DNA of 36,098 bases from JAGVXD01 sp964554415 (GCA_964554415.1 CAZKON010000007.1:1-36098), one strand, 5' to 3'. Positions 15,836 to 23,222 are shown, numbered from the stretch's first letter. Numbers and translations are program-made. Notes: a model not told the origin generated them from the sequence alone.

Positions 15836-15919
15836 TCCTTAGAAAGTGCAGGGTTTAAGGAAGGAGATGAGTTGGAAGCGGAAGTGAAGAATGGGGAGAT
15901 TGTGTTGAAAAAGTTGTGA
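15836..15919 (+). pseudogene. remnant of an AbrB/VapB-type antitoxin
   Basis: A 27-codon open stretch without a start reads SLESAGFKEGDELEAEVKN, then GEIVLKKL and stop. This is the typical end of the SpoVT/AbrB swapped-hairpin domain (compare GEIIIRK in the intact antitoxin at 28590-28835). The N-terminal half and any partner toxin are gone. Base composition is richer in G than the neighbours. Confidence 0.6.
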
Positions 15920-16013
15920 ATATAATTGTTTTATTTTTTTCACGTTAAAGCAGTTAAAACCTACTACCAAGCTTTATATAATTCAAATTCTATTTTAAGG
16001 TGGGCAGTGTGGT

Positions 16014-16097
16014 ATGATGGATGATATGCCTGATGCCCCCGCAAGGGATTCAACCGCCGAGGTTGCTGAAGGCTCAGACTCCATCAGTGCTGCCTAA
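16014..16097 (+). CDS. 27-codon acidic leader ORF or structured RNA
   Basis: A TATA box (TTTATATA, about 15973-15980) predicts a start of transcription near 16000. AAGGTGGG then precedes an ATG at 16014, and the frame runs for 27 acidic codons (MMDDMPDAPARDSTAEVAEG...) to a stop 18 bases before the GTG of the next gene. The stretch is much richer in G+C than its surroundings and can fold: GGCAG near 16004 pairs with CTGCC near 16093, and CCC pairs with GGG around 16040. It may be a leader peptide, a non-coding RNA, or both. Confidence 0.35.
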   Translation: MMDDMPDAPARDSTAEVAEGSDSISAA

Positions 16098-16115
16098 ATT
16101 TAGGATACGTGTAAT

Positions 16116-17693
16116 GTGGCAAGCTCAACATTGGAGTTTAAACTAGATGATGAAAAATCAATAATAACAGCACTGAAAAAAACTTTTAGTGTTGTATTAG
16201 AGTCGTCTAACTTAGAACAAAAAATAATCTCGCGATTAGAAATTAATCATATTGGTAAAAAAATAGTTGTTGTCTTTTACACAACGGGCAAATGTTTAAT
16301 TCAAGGTAGTGGTGGTGAAGCCTTTGATTCTATCAAGAAAAAGATTATTGATCTAGGATTAGTCGAATTAAAAAATGAAAAGACCTCAAAATATATCTCC
16401 GATCTAGATGAAAACAATTTTTATAAGGAGAAAGATTTTATTGTTGGATTTGATGAGGCTGGAATTGGCGAGACTATCGGTTCTGCTATTTTTGCAGCAG
16501 TTATATTATCAAAAGAGAATCTATCGCTCTTCGCCAGTTTGAAGAAAGATATAAAATCACTTTCTTTGCGAGAATTGAATTATTATAGTGATTTGATGAA
16601 GAAAAGTAAGATTAGATATGAATATGTGAAAGCCTCTGCTTACGAAGTTAGTAATAGTGGTTTCACAAAAAATCGCTTAATGGATAAAAAATATGTTGAA
16701 TTAACTAGAAAACTTTCTTCCCATCTTAACAAGAGCTATATTCTCATGTTGGATGATTATGGTGTGAAAGAAGATATAAAAGGTTATTTCGCAAATTTAG
16801 ATAAGCAAGGTATTAGATATATATGTCGAGATAAATTAGATGAGAATATAACTGCTTGTAAACTGGCTTCTATCATCGCAAGACAGATAAGATATTCTGA
16901 ACTTGAAATGTTGGATGCAAGTAACCGCCTTCAACTGAATGGAGCGGAAGTAAGTTTTGGCAAGGGGGCGAGTAATGAACAGACAAGTAACTGGTTAAAA
17001 ACTTTTAGAATTCTTAATCCTACACTAGACTTTCCAGATTTTGTTAGAAAATCTTGGGGAAACGTGATAGATGTAGAGAAAGAAATGCCTAGAAAGATAA
17101 TTCCCTTGCACTTTGACTGTAAGTATTGCAATAATCGGTTAAAAAGGATATTTGCTTATCATACTAAAGATGAGGACAGCTTATCCTTTTATTGTTCTTC
17201 GTGTCATGCTAAAATCGATAAAGTTCATTTAAAGAATCAAGTATTCCCTTATATTTTAACGGATACGAATTCTTTAATAATTGGTACTGTAAGTCATGAT
17301 CTTCGATCTACGACTTCAATTTTTAATGGATCAAGATTATTAATACCTCATAAGATAATGGACGAAATAGACACGATTGGGAAAGGGAGAAAGCTTGGAG
17401 CACATAAAGAGATAGAAAGATTAAAAGAATTTGAGAGCCAAGGTAAGATAAACATTCATCATTGTGATTTTGAGGTTACTAGTCCATTCGATGCCGATAA
17501 AAAGTTGTATGATTTAATAGCTAAAAATAATAGTTGTGCGCTTATAACTGCTGATAAAAACTTAGCCCTCAATGCTTACGCCAATGATGCATTTGTATTT
17601 CATCTTATAAATTACATTCCTCAACCTAAACAGATAGTAGCAAGTTCTACTAATATTTCCCCCGCTGTAGCTTCTACTAAAACGCTACCCTAA
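16116..17693 (+). CDS. RNase HIII / zinc ribbon / PIN fusion nuclease
   Basis: Three parts in 525 residues. (1) RNase HIII-like: an N-terminal TBP-like domain (TTGKCLIQGSGGEAF), then the RNase H fold with D113-E114 in GFDEAGIGE, D213/D214 in MLDDYG, D242 in KLDENITACKLASIIAR, and a GKGAS block; the four acidic ligands are present. (2) A zinc ribbon, C335, C338, C360, C363. (3) A VapC-like PIN domain with D383 (TDTNSL), E417 (DEID), D459/D461 and D480 (TADKNL). RNase H acts on RNA paired to DNA, PIN domains on single-stranded RNA or tRNA. I know no standard protein with this order. The start is GTG; no in-frame ATG exists after the preceding stop at 16101. Confidence 0.82.
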   Translation: MASSTLEFKLDDEKSIITALKKTFSVVLESSNLEQKIISRLEINHIGKKIVVVFYTTGKCLIQGSGGEAFDSIKKKIIDLGLVELKNEKTSKYISDLDENNFYKEKDFIVGFDEAGIGETIGSAIFAAVILSKENLSLFASLKKDIKSLSLRELNYYSDLMKKSKIRYEYVKASAYEVSNSGFTKNRLMDKKYVELTRKLSSHLNKSYILMLDDYGVKEDIKGYFANLDKQGIRYICRDKLDENITACKLASIIARQIRYSELEMLDASNRLQLNGAEVSFGKGASNEQTSNWLKTFRILNPTLDFPDFVRKSWGNVIDVEKEMPRKIIPLHFDCKYCNNRLKRIFAYHTKDEDSLSFYCSSCHAKIDKVHLKNQVFPYILTDTNSLIIGTVSHDLRSTTSIFNGSRLLIPHKIMDEIDTIGKGRKLGAHKEIERLKEFESQGKINIHHCDFEVTSPFDADKKLYDLIAKNNSCALITADKNLALNAYANDAFVFHLINYIPQPKQIVASSTNISPAVASTKTLP

Positions 17694-17739
17694 TTATTAC
17701 TTTAGAAACATATTTTAAAGTAGACTTATCTATTAAATC

Positions 17740-18402
17740 ATGAAGTATGAAGAGCCTAAAGATATGTTCAATACCATTAGCCATACGGGTCCAGACGGAA
17801 AAAATTGGGTAATCAATTCGGATAAAATTAATGAATATTGGCATGAAGAATATAAAGACCGATTAAAATTTTTGGATTTGTCTTTAGCTATAGAAGGCTC
17901 TATCGATCAACTAATTTGTGCAAGAATCAGCGAAAAAATGGACCATTTTTTAGATAGGGTTGTTTTAACTAAAATGGACTTTAGTAATAAAATACTGATT
18001 ATGAAAACGATACTTAGCAAAGATGATTTGTATCATAATAAGGATTTGAGATTTGAGATAGGCGAAGATAAAATTTTAGTAGATAAGTTGTTCAAGTTGC
18101 ATATTAATAAAACAATACAGATAATCGAGGATATAAGGGAAGTAAGAAATCATTCTGTTCATTCTCATCAGTTCGTTTTTGGAAGAGATAATAAAATTTT
18201 AAAACGCTCCAAGATAAAACCTTTAGAGTTCTCAGAGGAATTGGACAAAGAAGAATTATTGATTAAAGGACATTTTGTCCTTTGGATATTAAACTTGTTT
18301 ACAGATAGTTTAAATCATATTAATAAGAACTCTCTTTTGAACTATTATACAAAGTACGAATCAATTTTAAAGACTTTTGCGGAAAAAATAGAATCTGCAT
18401 GA
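17740..18402 (+). CDS. HEPN-domain protein, probable ribonuclease
   Basis: 220 residues, mostly helical. REVRNHSVHSH carries the HEPN ribonuclease motif Rx4-6H (R136, N137, H141) at the end of a long helix, with a helix KFLDLSLAIEGSIDQLICARI before it, as in DUF4145/MAE-like HEPN proteins. HEPN proteins often cut RNA as toxins or defence effectors. It follows the RNase HIII-PIN gene by 46 bases, but a TATA-like TTTTAAAG at about 17711-17718 gives it its own leaderless promoter. Being last before the att site, it may pair functionally with its neighbour; that is inference. Confidence 0.65.
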   Translation: MKYEEPKDMFNTISHTGPDGKNWVINSDKINEYWHEEYKDRLKFLDLSLAIEGSIDQLICARISEKMDHFLDRVVLTKMDFSNKILIMKTILSKDDLYHNKDLRFEIGEDKILVDKLFKLHINKTIQIIEDIREVRNHSVHSHQFVFGRDNKILKRSKIKPLEFSEELDKEELLIKGHFVLWILNLFTDSLNHINKNSLLNYYTKYESILKTFAEKIESA

Positions 18403-18595
18403 TATACTTTGAGGCATATATGGAAAATTGATGATTCTGCTCAGAATGTAATGTCATACAAATTCTGCTAGAACAATGTATTTTCTCGCCAACGACAAAA
18501 TATATAAACTCCGTCGGTCTTTGGGATGTAAGACGTTACTAAAACTAACGTTTAAAGTTTAACTTCTCTGTGCGAGCTGGCAGAATACGGCTAGG

Positions 18596-18634
18596 GACGG
18601 CGGGTCCAGTATAGCATTCTGTTAGATTTTGGAG
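18596..18634 (+). repeat. middle att site: right end of element 1 joined to left end of element 2
   Basis: GACGGCGGGTCCA (18596-18608) is the tRNA-Ala 3' end after a right-end TAGG; it continues into ATTCTGTTAGATTTTGGAG, the left-end arm also found after the tRNA at 10652-10677. Confidence 0.7.
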
Positions 18635-19001
18635 TCTGAGAAAAATCTTAGAAGATTATCCAAACATCAAAAGTGTGCAAGCACATCTTACAAAAGATGC
18701 AGATTTGATTTTCATGTATGAAAAGCAACTGTATGCTTTAGAAGTTTAGACAGGAAAAGTTTTGAGAGATAAGCAGAAGTTTTTGAACAAAGTTGATTTA
18801 TGCAATGAAAACTATAGGGAAGATTGGTTTTTTGTGGTGACAAATCGCAATTTGCTCGGCAAATATCGAAAGTTTGGCAAGACTTATACGAGAAAGTCGG
18901 TGCTCAAAAAACTGAGGTGGTATGTGAAAAATAAGCCTCAAAAGTCACAGACTCCTTTTGATAGGTATAAGGGTTATAGACTGCAGTATCGGCATTATTG
19001 A
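18630..19001 (+). pseudogene. broken homologue of the element 1 coiled-coil nuclease gene
   Basis: The frame from 18630 reads WSLRKILEDYPNIK...HLTKDADLIF...LYALEV, then a TAG stop at 18747-18749, then TGKVLRDK...NRNLLGKYRKFGK to 19001. It follows the C-terminal domain of the protein at 12321-13364 residue by residue (WSIKKILED, HLTKDADLTF, TYALEIETGT, HRDLFSKYRDFG). The N-terminal two thirds are deleted, and the stop falls within the catalytic ExE motif, which reads E-V-stop here. Confidence 0.85.
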
Positions 19002-19108
19002 GGGTTTTTTGTAGGCAGTAAATATATGGCTCTCTTATATATTGCTTTCGCTGTCATGATCAATGACTCTCTCTTGTGTTTTGTAGTTGATTTTGATAAG
19101 AACAGTAT

Positions 19109-19405
19109 TCATTTTTTTGTTATCCTGTAAAACTGTATTGGGTGATACATCCACAAACTCGGCGCCAGACCTATCTCTTCATTAACACAATAGGCATTAG
19201 CACGAGAATATTCTTCTCGAGCCAACTTCTTTACATTTTCTATTTTGTGTGTTTCTTCTCTACCGATGCTGACCAAATTTGGTGCACCAATAGGTTCAAG
19301 ACTCACTGGTGGAGATTTATTTATATCATCGGCTCTATAAAACGATTTCTGGAAAAGCACAAGCTCTACCAAATTAATTTCTTTATTCTTTCTTGTTTTT
19401 GTCAT
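19109..19405 (-). CDS. hypothetical protein, 98 residues
   Basis: The minus-strand frame has a protein-like composition (REETHKIENVKKLAREEYSRANAYCVNEEIG), while the overlapping plus-strand frame is aromatic-rich and looks like its shadow. A TATA-like TTTTATATATAG about 60 bases before the ATG would give a leader of about 35 bases. It is divergent from the tandem-Lrp gene at 19530. No family is recognised. Confidence 0.45.
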   Translation of the reverse strand: MTKTRKNKEINLVELVLFQKSFYRADDINKSPPVSLEPIGAPNLVSIGREETHKIENVKKLAREEYSRANAYCVNEEIGLAPSLWMYHPIQFYRITKK

Positions 19406-19529
19406 TTTCGTTGTTATTCTGTAATCTTTTTGATTACTCTACAGTATTGTTCTTTCTATATATAAAATAGTATGGTTTAAAATATTTACAAACAGAATAA
19501 TTTATATATTAATATCTCTATATGTATAA

Positions 19530-20513
19530 ATGAAGCTGGATAAAATAGATTTTAAGATATTATATGAATTGCATTACAATGCAAGAAGGTCTATCACTGA
19601 ATTGGCTAAGAGAGTAGGAATATCAAAACAAAATGTTAATTATAGACTTAAAAAATTAATTCAAGATGAAGTTATTACGGGATTTATGAGCGTTATAGAT
19701 ATTCATCATTTAGGGTATTTAACTTACAGAGTGTATATACGATACAGAGGAGTTGATAAGGAAAGGGAAGATGAGATAATAAAATATCTCAATAATCGTG
19801 AAGATGTCTTATGGCTTGTTAGTTTGTCTGGAAATTGGGATTTAGAAGTAGTTTTTATTGCTAGAAATTTCATCCATTTTAATAATATCTTTAAAAAGGT
19901 AAAAGAAGATGTAGGTTCATCTTTCTCAAAATATAACCTTTCCATGTCCATAGTCAATTATCATCTTAATAGAGATTATCTTTTAGACAAACCCCATAAA
20001 GAGTTTGCAAGTAATTACTATGGATTTGAACCAAAACAAGAAAAGCTCGATAATCTAGATATAAAAGTATTAACTGAATTATCTAAGAATTGCAGACAAA
20101 GCAACCAGGAAATGGGGCAAAAATTTGGAGTTAGCTATCACACAATAAAAGAAAGAATAAAGAAGTTAGAAGAGAAAAAGATAATCTCAAGTCACAGAAT
20201 CAAATTAAATTTAGATAAACTTAACAGACTCTATTATAAGGCATTACTATTTTTAAATAATCCTACAAAAAATCAGGAAAAAGAGATATATTATTTTTGC
20301 AGTCAATATTCTTTTATAGTTTATCTAGTTGAAGTACTAGGGGATTGGCAATTAGAAGTAGAAACAGAAGTAGCCAATGAGAAGGAGTTTCTATCTTTTA
20401 TGATGGACTTGAGAAATAAATTTCCAGATTTGATTTCAGACTATTATATCTTACAACTGACAAAAGAACACAAACTAAATTATCTTCCTATCGGGGATAA
20501 TATAAAAGCATAA
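19530..20513 (+). CDS. tandem Lrp/AsnC-type regulator, copy 3
   Basis: 327 residues with two Lrp-type winged helices, at the N-terminus (KLDKIDFKILYELHYNARRS, then TELAKRVGISKQNVNYRL) and from about residue 174 (LDNLDIKVLTELSKNCRQS), each followed by a RAM-like segment. A TATA box ATTTATATAT (about 19500-19509) precedes the ATG by 26 bases. Unlike the other three copies it lies inside the integrated region, so this family may move with mobile elements here. Confidence 0.85.
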   Translation: MKLDKIDFKILYELHYNARRSITELAKRVGISKQNVNYRLKKLIQDEVITGFMSVIDIHHLGYLTYRVYIRYRGVDKEREDEIIKYLNNREDVLWLVSLSGNWDLEVVFIARNFIHFNNIFKKVKEDVGSSFSKYNLSMSIVNYHLNRDYLLDKPHKEFASNYYGFEPKQEKLDNLDIKVLTELSKNCRQSNQEMGQKFGVSYHTIKERIKKLEEKKIISSHRIKLNLDKLNRLYYKALLFLNNPTKNQEKEIYYFCSQYSFIVYLVEVLGDWQLEVETEVANEKEFLSFMMDLRNKFPDLISDYYILQLTKEHKLNYLPIGDNIKA

Positions 20514-20579
20514 TTATTTTTCCTAATTTACACCTAGATTCTTAGAAAATTTTATATAGGAAGAAAACAGTAGAAATAC

Positions 20580-20783
20580 ATGACTGAAACAGTAAATATG
20601 GAGAAAATGTATCTTGAATTGCTTGCCTTGAGAAAGGAAGTTCAATTCATCAAAGATCGAGTCGTAGAAATAGAGGTAGTTATGACTCCTCAAGAAGAGA
20701 CACTTTTAGAAGATGCACTTCAAGCGCATAAACGAGGAAAGACGAAGAAGTTAGAAGATTTCAAAAAAGAGCTTGGTGATTAG
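20580..20783 (+). CDS. RelB-like antitoxin
   Basis: 67 residues: an N-terminal helix pair (MEKMYLELLALRKEVQFIKDRV), then an acidic linker and a C-terminal helix ending EDFKKELGD. Size, charge and position one base before a RelE-type toxin are those of archaeal RelB antitoxins. A TATA (ATTTTATATAGG, about 20552-20563) precedes the ATG by about 25 bases. Antitoxins of this type bind the toxin and usually their own promoter. Confidence 0.78.
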   Translation: MTETVNMEKMYLELLALRKEVQFIKDRVVEIEVVMTPQEETLLEDALQAHKRGKTKKLEDFKKELGD

Positions 20784-20784
20784 G

Positions 20785-21042
20785 ATGTTTGTTGTCTCTT
20801 TAGGTAACCAACCACAAAAATTTCTTAAAAAGCTGGATAAAGATGTGAGGTTGAGGATCTGGGAGAAACTTGATGAGTTAAAGATTAATCCGTTTCCTTC
20901 TGAAGTTGTCAGAGTTGTTTGCAAGAAGGGAAAAGCGTTTCGCGTGCGTGTTGGAAGTTATAGAATACAGTATTACGTTCTCCACGAGACGAAAGAAATT
21001 ATCATTTTTGACATTGACAAGCGAGAAAGGGCTTACGATTAA
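20785..21042 (+). CDS. RelE/ParE-family toxin
   Basis: RelE toxins cut mRNA on the ribosome. The 85-residue protein has the compact fold pattern: QPQKFLKKLDKDVRLRIWEKLDEL helices, then basic strands KAFRVRVGSYRIQYYV and the ending EIIIFDIDKRERAYD typical of archaeal RelE. I start at ATG 20785, one base after the antitoxin stop, although the frame is open a few codons further back. It forms an operon with the gene at 20580. Confidence 0.85.
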   Translation: MFVVSLGNQPQKFLKKLDKDVRLRIWEKLDELKINPFPSEVVRVVCKKGKAFRVRVGSYRIQYYVLHETKEIIIFDIDKRERAYD

Positions 21043-21174
21043 TGTCCTGCTGATCTATGAAAGTATTTTACCGAAGAGCAAACGAAAAGTATAAATATGA
21101 GTACGTCGTGTAGGGTATAAGCAATCAAACAATCATTGATTATTGATATTTGGTTTGGACAAAAGTTCTGTAGA

Positions 21175-21187
21175 GACGGCGGGTCCA
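21175..21187 (+). repeat. attR-like site, third copy of the tRNA-Ala 3' end
   Basis: GACGGCGGGTCCA, preceded by TAGA, repeats the site at 18596-18608. The sequence after it (TCTAGCCCG...) does not match the left arms, as expected where the chromosome resumes. Confidence 0.65.
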
Positions 21188-21271
21188 TCTAGCCCGATGT
21201 AATAATTTGGGGAACCTGGGCTTGGATGTTCGCACAACCAAACACCATAAAAGATAGACTTATATAGTAAG

Positions 21272-21285
21272 CCGATTATTATCGG
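21272..21285. promoter_or_regulatory. inverted repeat at the HTH_10 gene start, likely operator
   Basis: CCGAT-TATT-ATCGG lies between the TATA box (CTTATATAG, 21260-21268) and the ATG at 21288, over the expected transcription start. A 14-base site of the same design is at 21956-21969. Confidence 0.6.
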
Positions 21286-21287
21286 TT

Positions 21288-21953
21288 ATGTGGATAGCGC
21301 GCTTTAAATTACGCGATGATGAAGATGTCTACCTTCCTGTGTGTCTCAGGAACAAGGTGGAGTGTTTTGCCATTCCCTATACTAACTTTGAGAAAGGTGG
21401 TAAAATACATCTTCTGGTTGGAATCGTCATGAATGGAAAGGAAAGTCAAAAGCAAAAGTTTGTTACCGACTTAGGGAAAGAAAGACAAATTGTAAGTATT
21501 GATCGGCATCATGACTTTTTGTTAATTCATGCACGGCATTCCGCATCACGTGAAGCAAAAGCAGAAATAAAAATATTCTATAATCCGCAGTACTTAATGG
21601 CAAAACCAGTACATTTAAGACTTGATGGATGGGAGTATTGGGAAGTTGCCTGTGTTGATCGTGTAGAATTGAATAAACTTGTTGATGCAGCTATCAAATA
21701 TTATCATGGAGAACTGACTTCCATTAAGGAAGAAAACCTACACAACATAGCTAATTTAGGATTTACTCCAGAATTAACTGAAAAACAATTGGAAGCGCTT
21801 AAACTTGCATACAAAGAAGGGTATTATGGATATCCTAGGAAACTAACAATCCCTGAGTTGGCGGGAAGGATCAAGAAATCTTACTCGACCTTCCATGAGC
21901 ATCTCCGTAAGGCAGAAAATAAGCTTATTGACTATTTCTTAATGTATAGATAA
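21288..21953 (+). CDS. HTH_10 (Bat-like) transcriptional regulator
   Basis: The last 60 residues are the HTH_10 domain of archaeal bacterioopsin-activator-like regulators: LTEKQLEALKLAYKEGYYGYPRKLT, then IPELAGRIKKSYSTFHEHLRKAENKLI. The N-terminal 150 residues are a variable sensor-like region (RHHDFLLIHARHSASREAKAEIKIFYNP) that I cannot assign. The gene is flanked by two matching 14-base inverted repeats, one at its own start and one before the SDR gene downstream, so it likely controls itself and that gene. It is the first gene beyond the integrated region. Confidence 0.85.
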   Translation: MWIARFKLRDDEDVYLPVCLRNKVECFAIPYTNFEKGGKIHLLVGIVMNGKESQKQKFVTDLGKERQIVSIDRHHDFLLIHARHSASREAKAEIKIFYNPQYLMAKPVHLRLDGWEYWEVACVDRVELNKLVDAAIKYYHGELTSIKEENLHNIANLGFTPELTEKQLEALKLAYKEGYYGYPRKLTIPELAGRIKKSYSTFHEHLRKAENKLIDYFLMYR

Positions 21954-21955
21954 AG

Positions 21956-21969
21956 CCGATAATTGTCGG
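21956..21969. promoter_or_regulatory. inverted repeat before the SDR gene, likely operator
   Basis: CCGATAATTGTCGG begins two bases after the stop codon of the HTH_10 gene and lies 37 bases before the SDR start, next to an AT-rich TATAATTTAG stretch. It matches the site at 21272-21285 in outer bases and length. Confidence 0.55.
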
Positions 21970-22005
21970 TATAATTTAGTTATAGTTTGTTCTTTCCGAA
22001 TTTTT

Positions 22006-22902
22006 ATGATAGAAAGAAAACAGACATTGAAAAGAAAGAGAATAATTATAACTGGATGTGGCTATAATACTCTTCAGAGAGTGTTCTATGACATAACAAC
22101 TGGAGCACCATCACATGATTCAATCTTTACCGGAGGAATTGAACATAAACTTAATATTGGAGCTGCGACTGCTCAGGTTTTAGCAGAACATGGTGCATTG
22201 GTGCATATGATATCAACTTCTGCGGAAAAGTTAAGGATTCTCAAGAGCCATATCAAGGATAATCATACAGGATCAAAAGTTTCTTATTCAGTCGTTGATT
22301 TGCTTGATCCACAAAATGTTAAGCAGTTTGTTCACGATTTACCCAAAGATAAGCCACTTTATTGGGTACAATCAGTAGGTCTTGGAGCTGGGAGTTACAA
22401 ATTGAAGGATAATAATCCTTACTTAGCACTTGAGGATATACCTTTGGAATTACTTGAAAAAGAAGCTACGGTAACATTAAGAGCAACACACCTGCTTATG
22501 CAGGAATTTTTACCAATTTTCAAGAAGCAGAAAGAAACGCGTATTGCAATAGTGAGTTCCATGAGTGCAATTAGAGGTTATTCACTCGGGGGAACTCACT
22601 GCGCAGCTAAAGCCGCAATTGACCGATATGCAAATGCTGCAATGCTGGCGCTTTACAAACATAATATTTTTGTAACTACAATACGCCCCGGATGTACAGA
22701 TACAGGTATTTATGATAATTACTCTTCCTTGAAAGCAGTGGTACAAATCTCTGACGAATATCATGGAACCTACCGGAAGCAGTTTGCCTCTGCACCGCCA
22801 CATACGGTAGGAGAAACTATTGCATGTGTATTAACCACGCGAGCACATATTCCTTCTATTAATTTAGTTGCTCAAGGACAATGGCCTCATGAAGGTTCTT
22901 AA
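22006..22902 (+). CDS. short-chain dehydrogenase/reductase-like protein with altered active site
   Basis: The Rossmann fold shows ITGCG near residue 15, but about 30 extra residues (QRVFYDITTGAPSHDSIF) separate it from the rest of the glycine motif (LNIGAATA, residues 49-55). VSSMS carries S185. Thirteen residues on, where SDRs have the catalytic Tyr, is H198, in HCAAK with K202 in the normal place. The protein may thus bind NAD(P) with changed chemistry. RPGCTDTGIY follows as in active members. The gene is downstream of the HTH_10 regulator with a like operator, so it is probably its target. Substrate unknown. Confidence 0.85.
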   Translation: MIERKQTLKRKRIIITGCGYNTLQRVFYDITTGAPSHDSIFTGGIEHKLNIGAATAQVLAEHGALVHMISTSAEKLRILKSHIKDNHTGSKVSYSVVDLLDPQNVKQFVHDLPKDKPLYWVQSVGLGAGSYKLKDNNPYLALEDIPLELLEKEATVTLRATHLLMQEFLPIFKKQKETRIAIVSSMSAIRGYSLGGTHCAAKAAIDRYANAAMLALYKHNIFVTTIRPGCTDTGIYDNYSSLKAVVQISDEYHGTYRKQFASAPPHTVGETIACVLTTRAHIPSINLVAQGQWPHEGS

Positions 22903-22929
22903 TTCTTTAGAGAAAGATTTTTGAAACAC

Positions 22930-23030
22930 TGTCTGTCATCCACTTGCGATAGAGTTCCCTGCCAGATGCCACCAGAATATGGGCGTTGGCGGAAGAGGCA
23001 AGATTTTAGCAGAAGGATGTGTGCACATTG
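22930..23030 (+). pseudogene. possible IS5-type transposase remnant
   Basis: The stretch 22903-23222 has no full gene. One frame reads CDRVPCQMPPEYGRWRK, then DFSRRM, similar to the N-terminal part of IS5-family transposases (G.xWRDLPpeyGpW...RFrrW). It is too short to be sure. The GC level is above that of the flanks. Confidence 0.3.
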
Positions 23031-23154
23031 TACTTACCCTCTCCTGTACAAAAAGAATTTATCTCTAGTGGGCATTACTATTTTGTATACTTATTTACAT
23101 ATAATATAATTTTTACTATAAAATAGAGATATAACATATGCAAATAGTATAATA

Positions 23155-23201
23155 AGTTACAAATTATGTAACTATTACTACAAAATAGAAAGGTTTATAA
23201 A
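23155..23201. promoter_or_regulatory. promoter region of Fic copy 3 with inverted repeat
   Basis: AGTTAC-AAATTAT-GTAACT (23155-23173) stands before a TATA box TTTATAAAG (23193-23201). Two near copies of TACTAYAAAATAGA lie around it, at about 23114 and 23176. These may be operator sites. Confidence 0.4.
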
Positions 23202-23222
23202 GTTCTAGGAGGTAGATATGGT

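Larger units (their letters stand above)
10641..18608. mobile_element. integrated element 1 at tRNA-Ala(CGC)
   Basis: The segment lies between two copies of the tRNA 3' end (CGGCGGGTCCA at 10641-10651 and 18598-18608), begins with an integrase gene near its left end, and holds genes typical of accessory DNA: tyrosine integrase, membrane coiled-coil nuclease-like protein, restriction-enzyme-like pieces, a TrmB regulator, an RNase HIII-PIN fusion and a HEPN protein. The intact tRNA is at the left side, as expected when an element carries the tRNA 3' end. Boundaries within the 11-base core are ambiguous. Confidence 0.75.
18598..21187. mobile_element. integrated element 2, decayed relative of element 1
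   Basis: The segment is bounded by the tRNA 3' core at 18598-18608 and 21177-21187. Its left arm matches that of element 1, and it opens with a broken homologue of the element 1 coiled-coil nuclease gene. The integrase and most cargo are gone. It retains a small minus-strand ORF, a tandem-Lrp gene and a toxin-antitoxin pair. Its right end (TAGAGACGGCGGGTCCA) equals that of element 1 in 16 of 17 bases. Confidence 0.65.

Noticed and set aside
18480..18608. Possible tRNA or split-tRNA half ending in CGGCGGGTCCA
   Set aside because: No T-loop (TTC.A..C) or D arm can be found before the acceptor-like end, so an att site is the simpler reading. The same holds for 21090-21187.
19142..19465. 107-codon plus-strand ORF
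   Set aside because: It is rich in Phe, Cys, Ser and Tyr without pattern and lies opposite a minus-strand frame with more natural composition; treated as a shadow.
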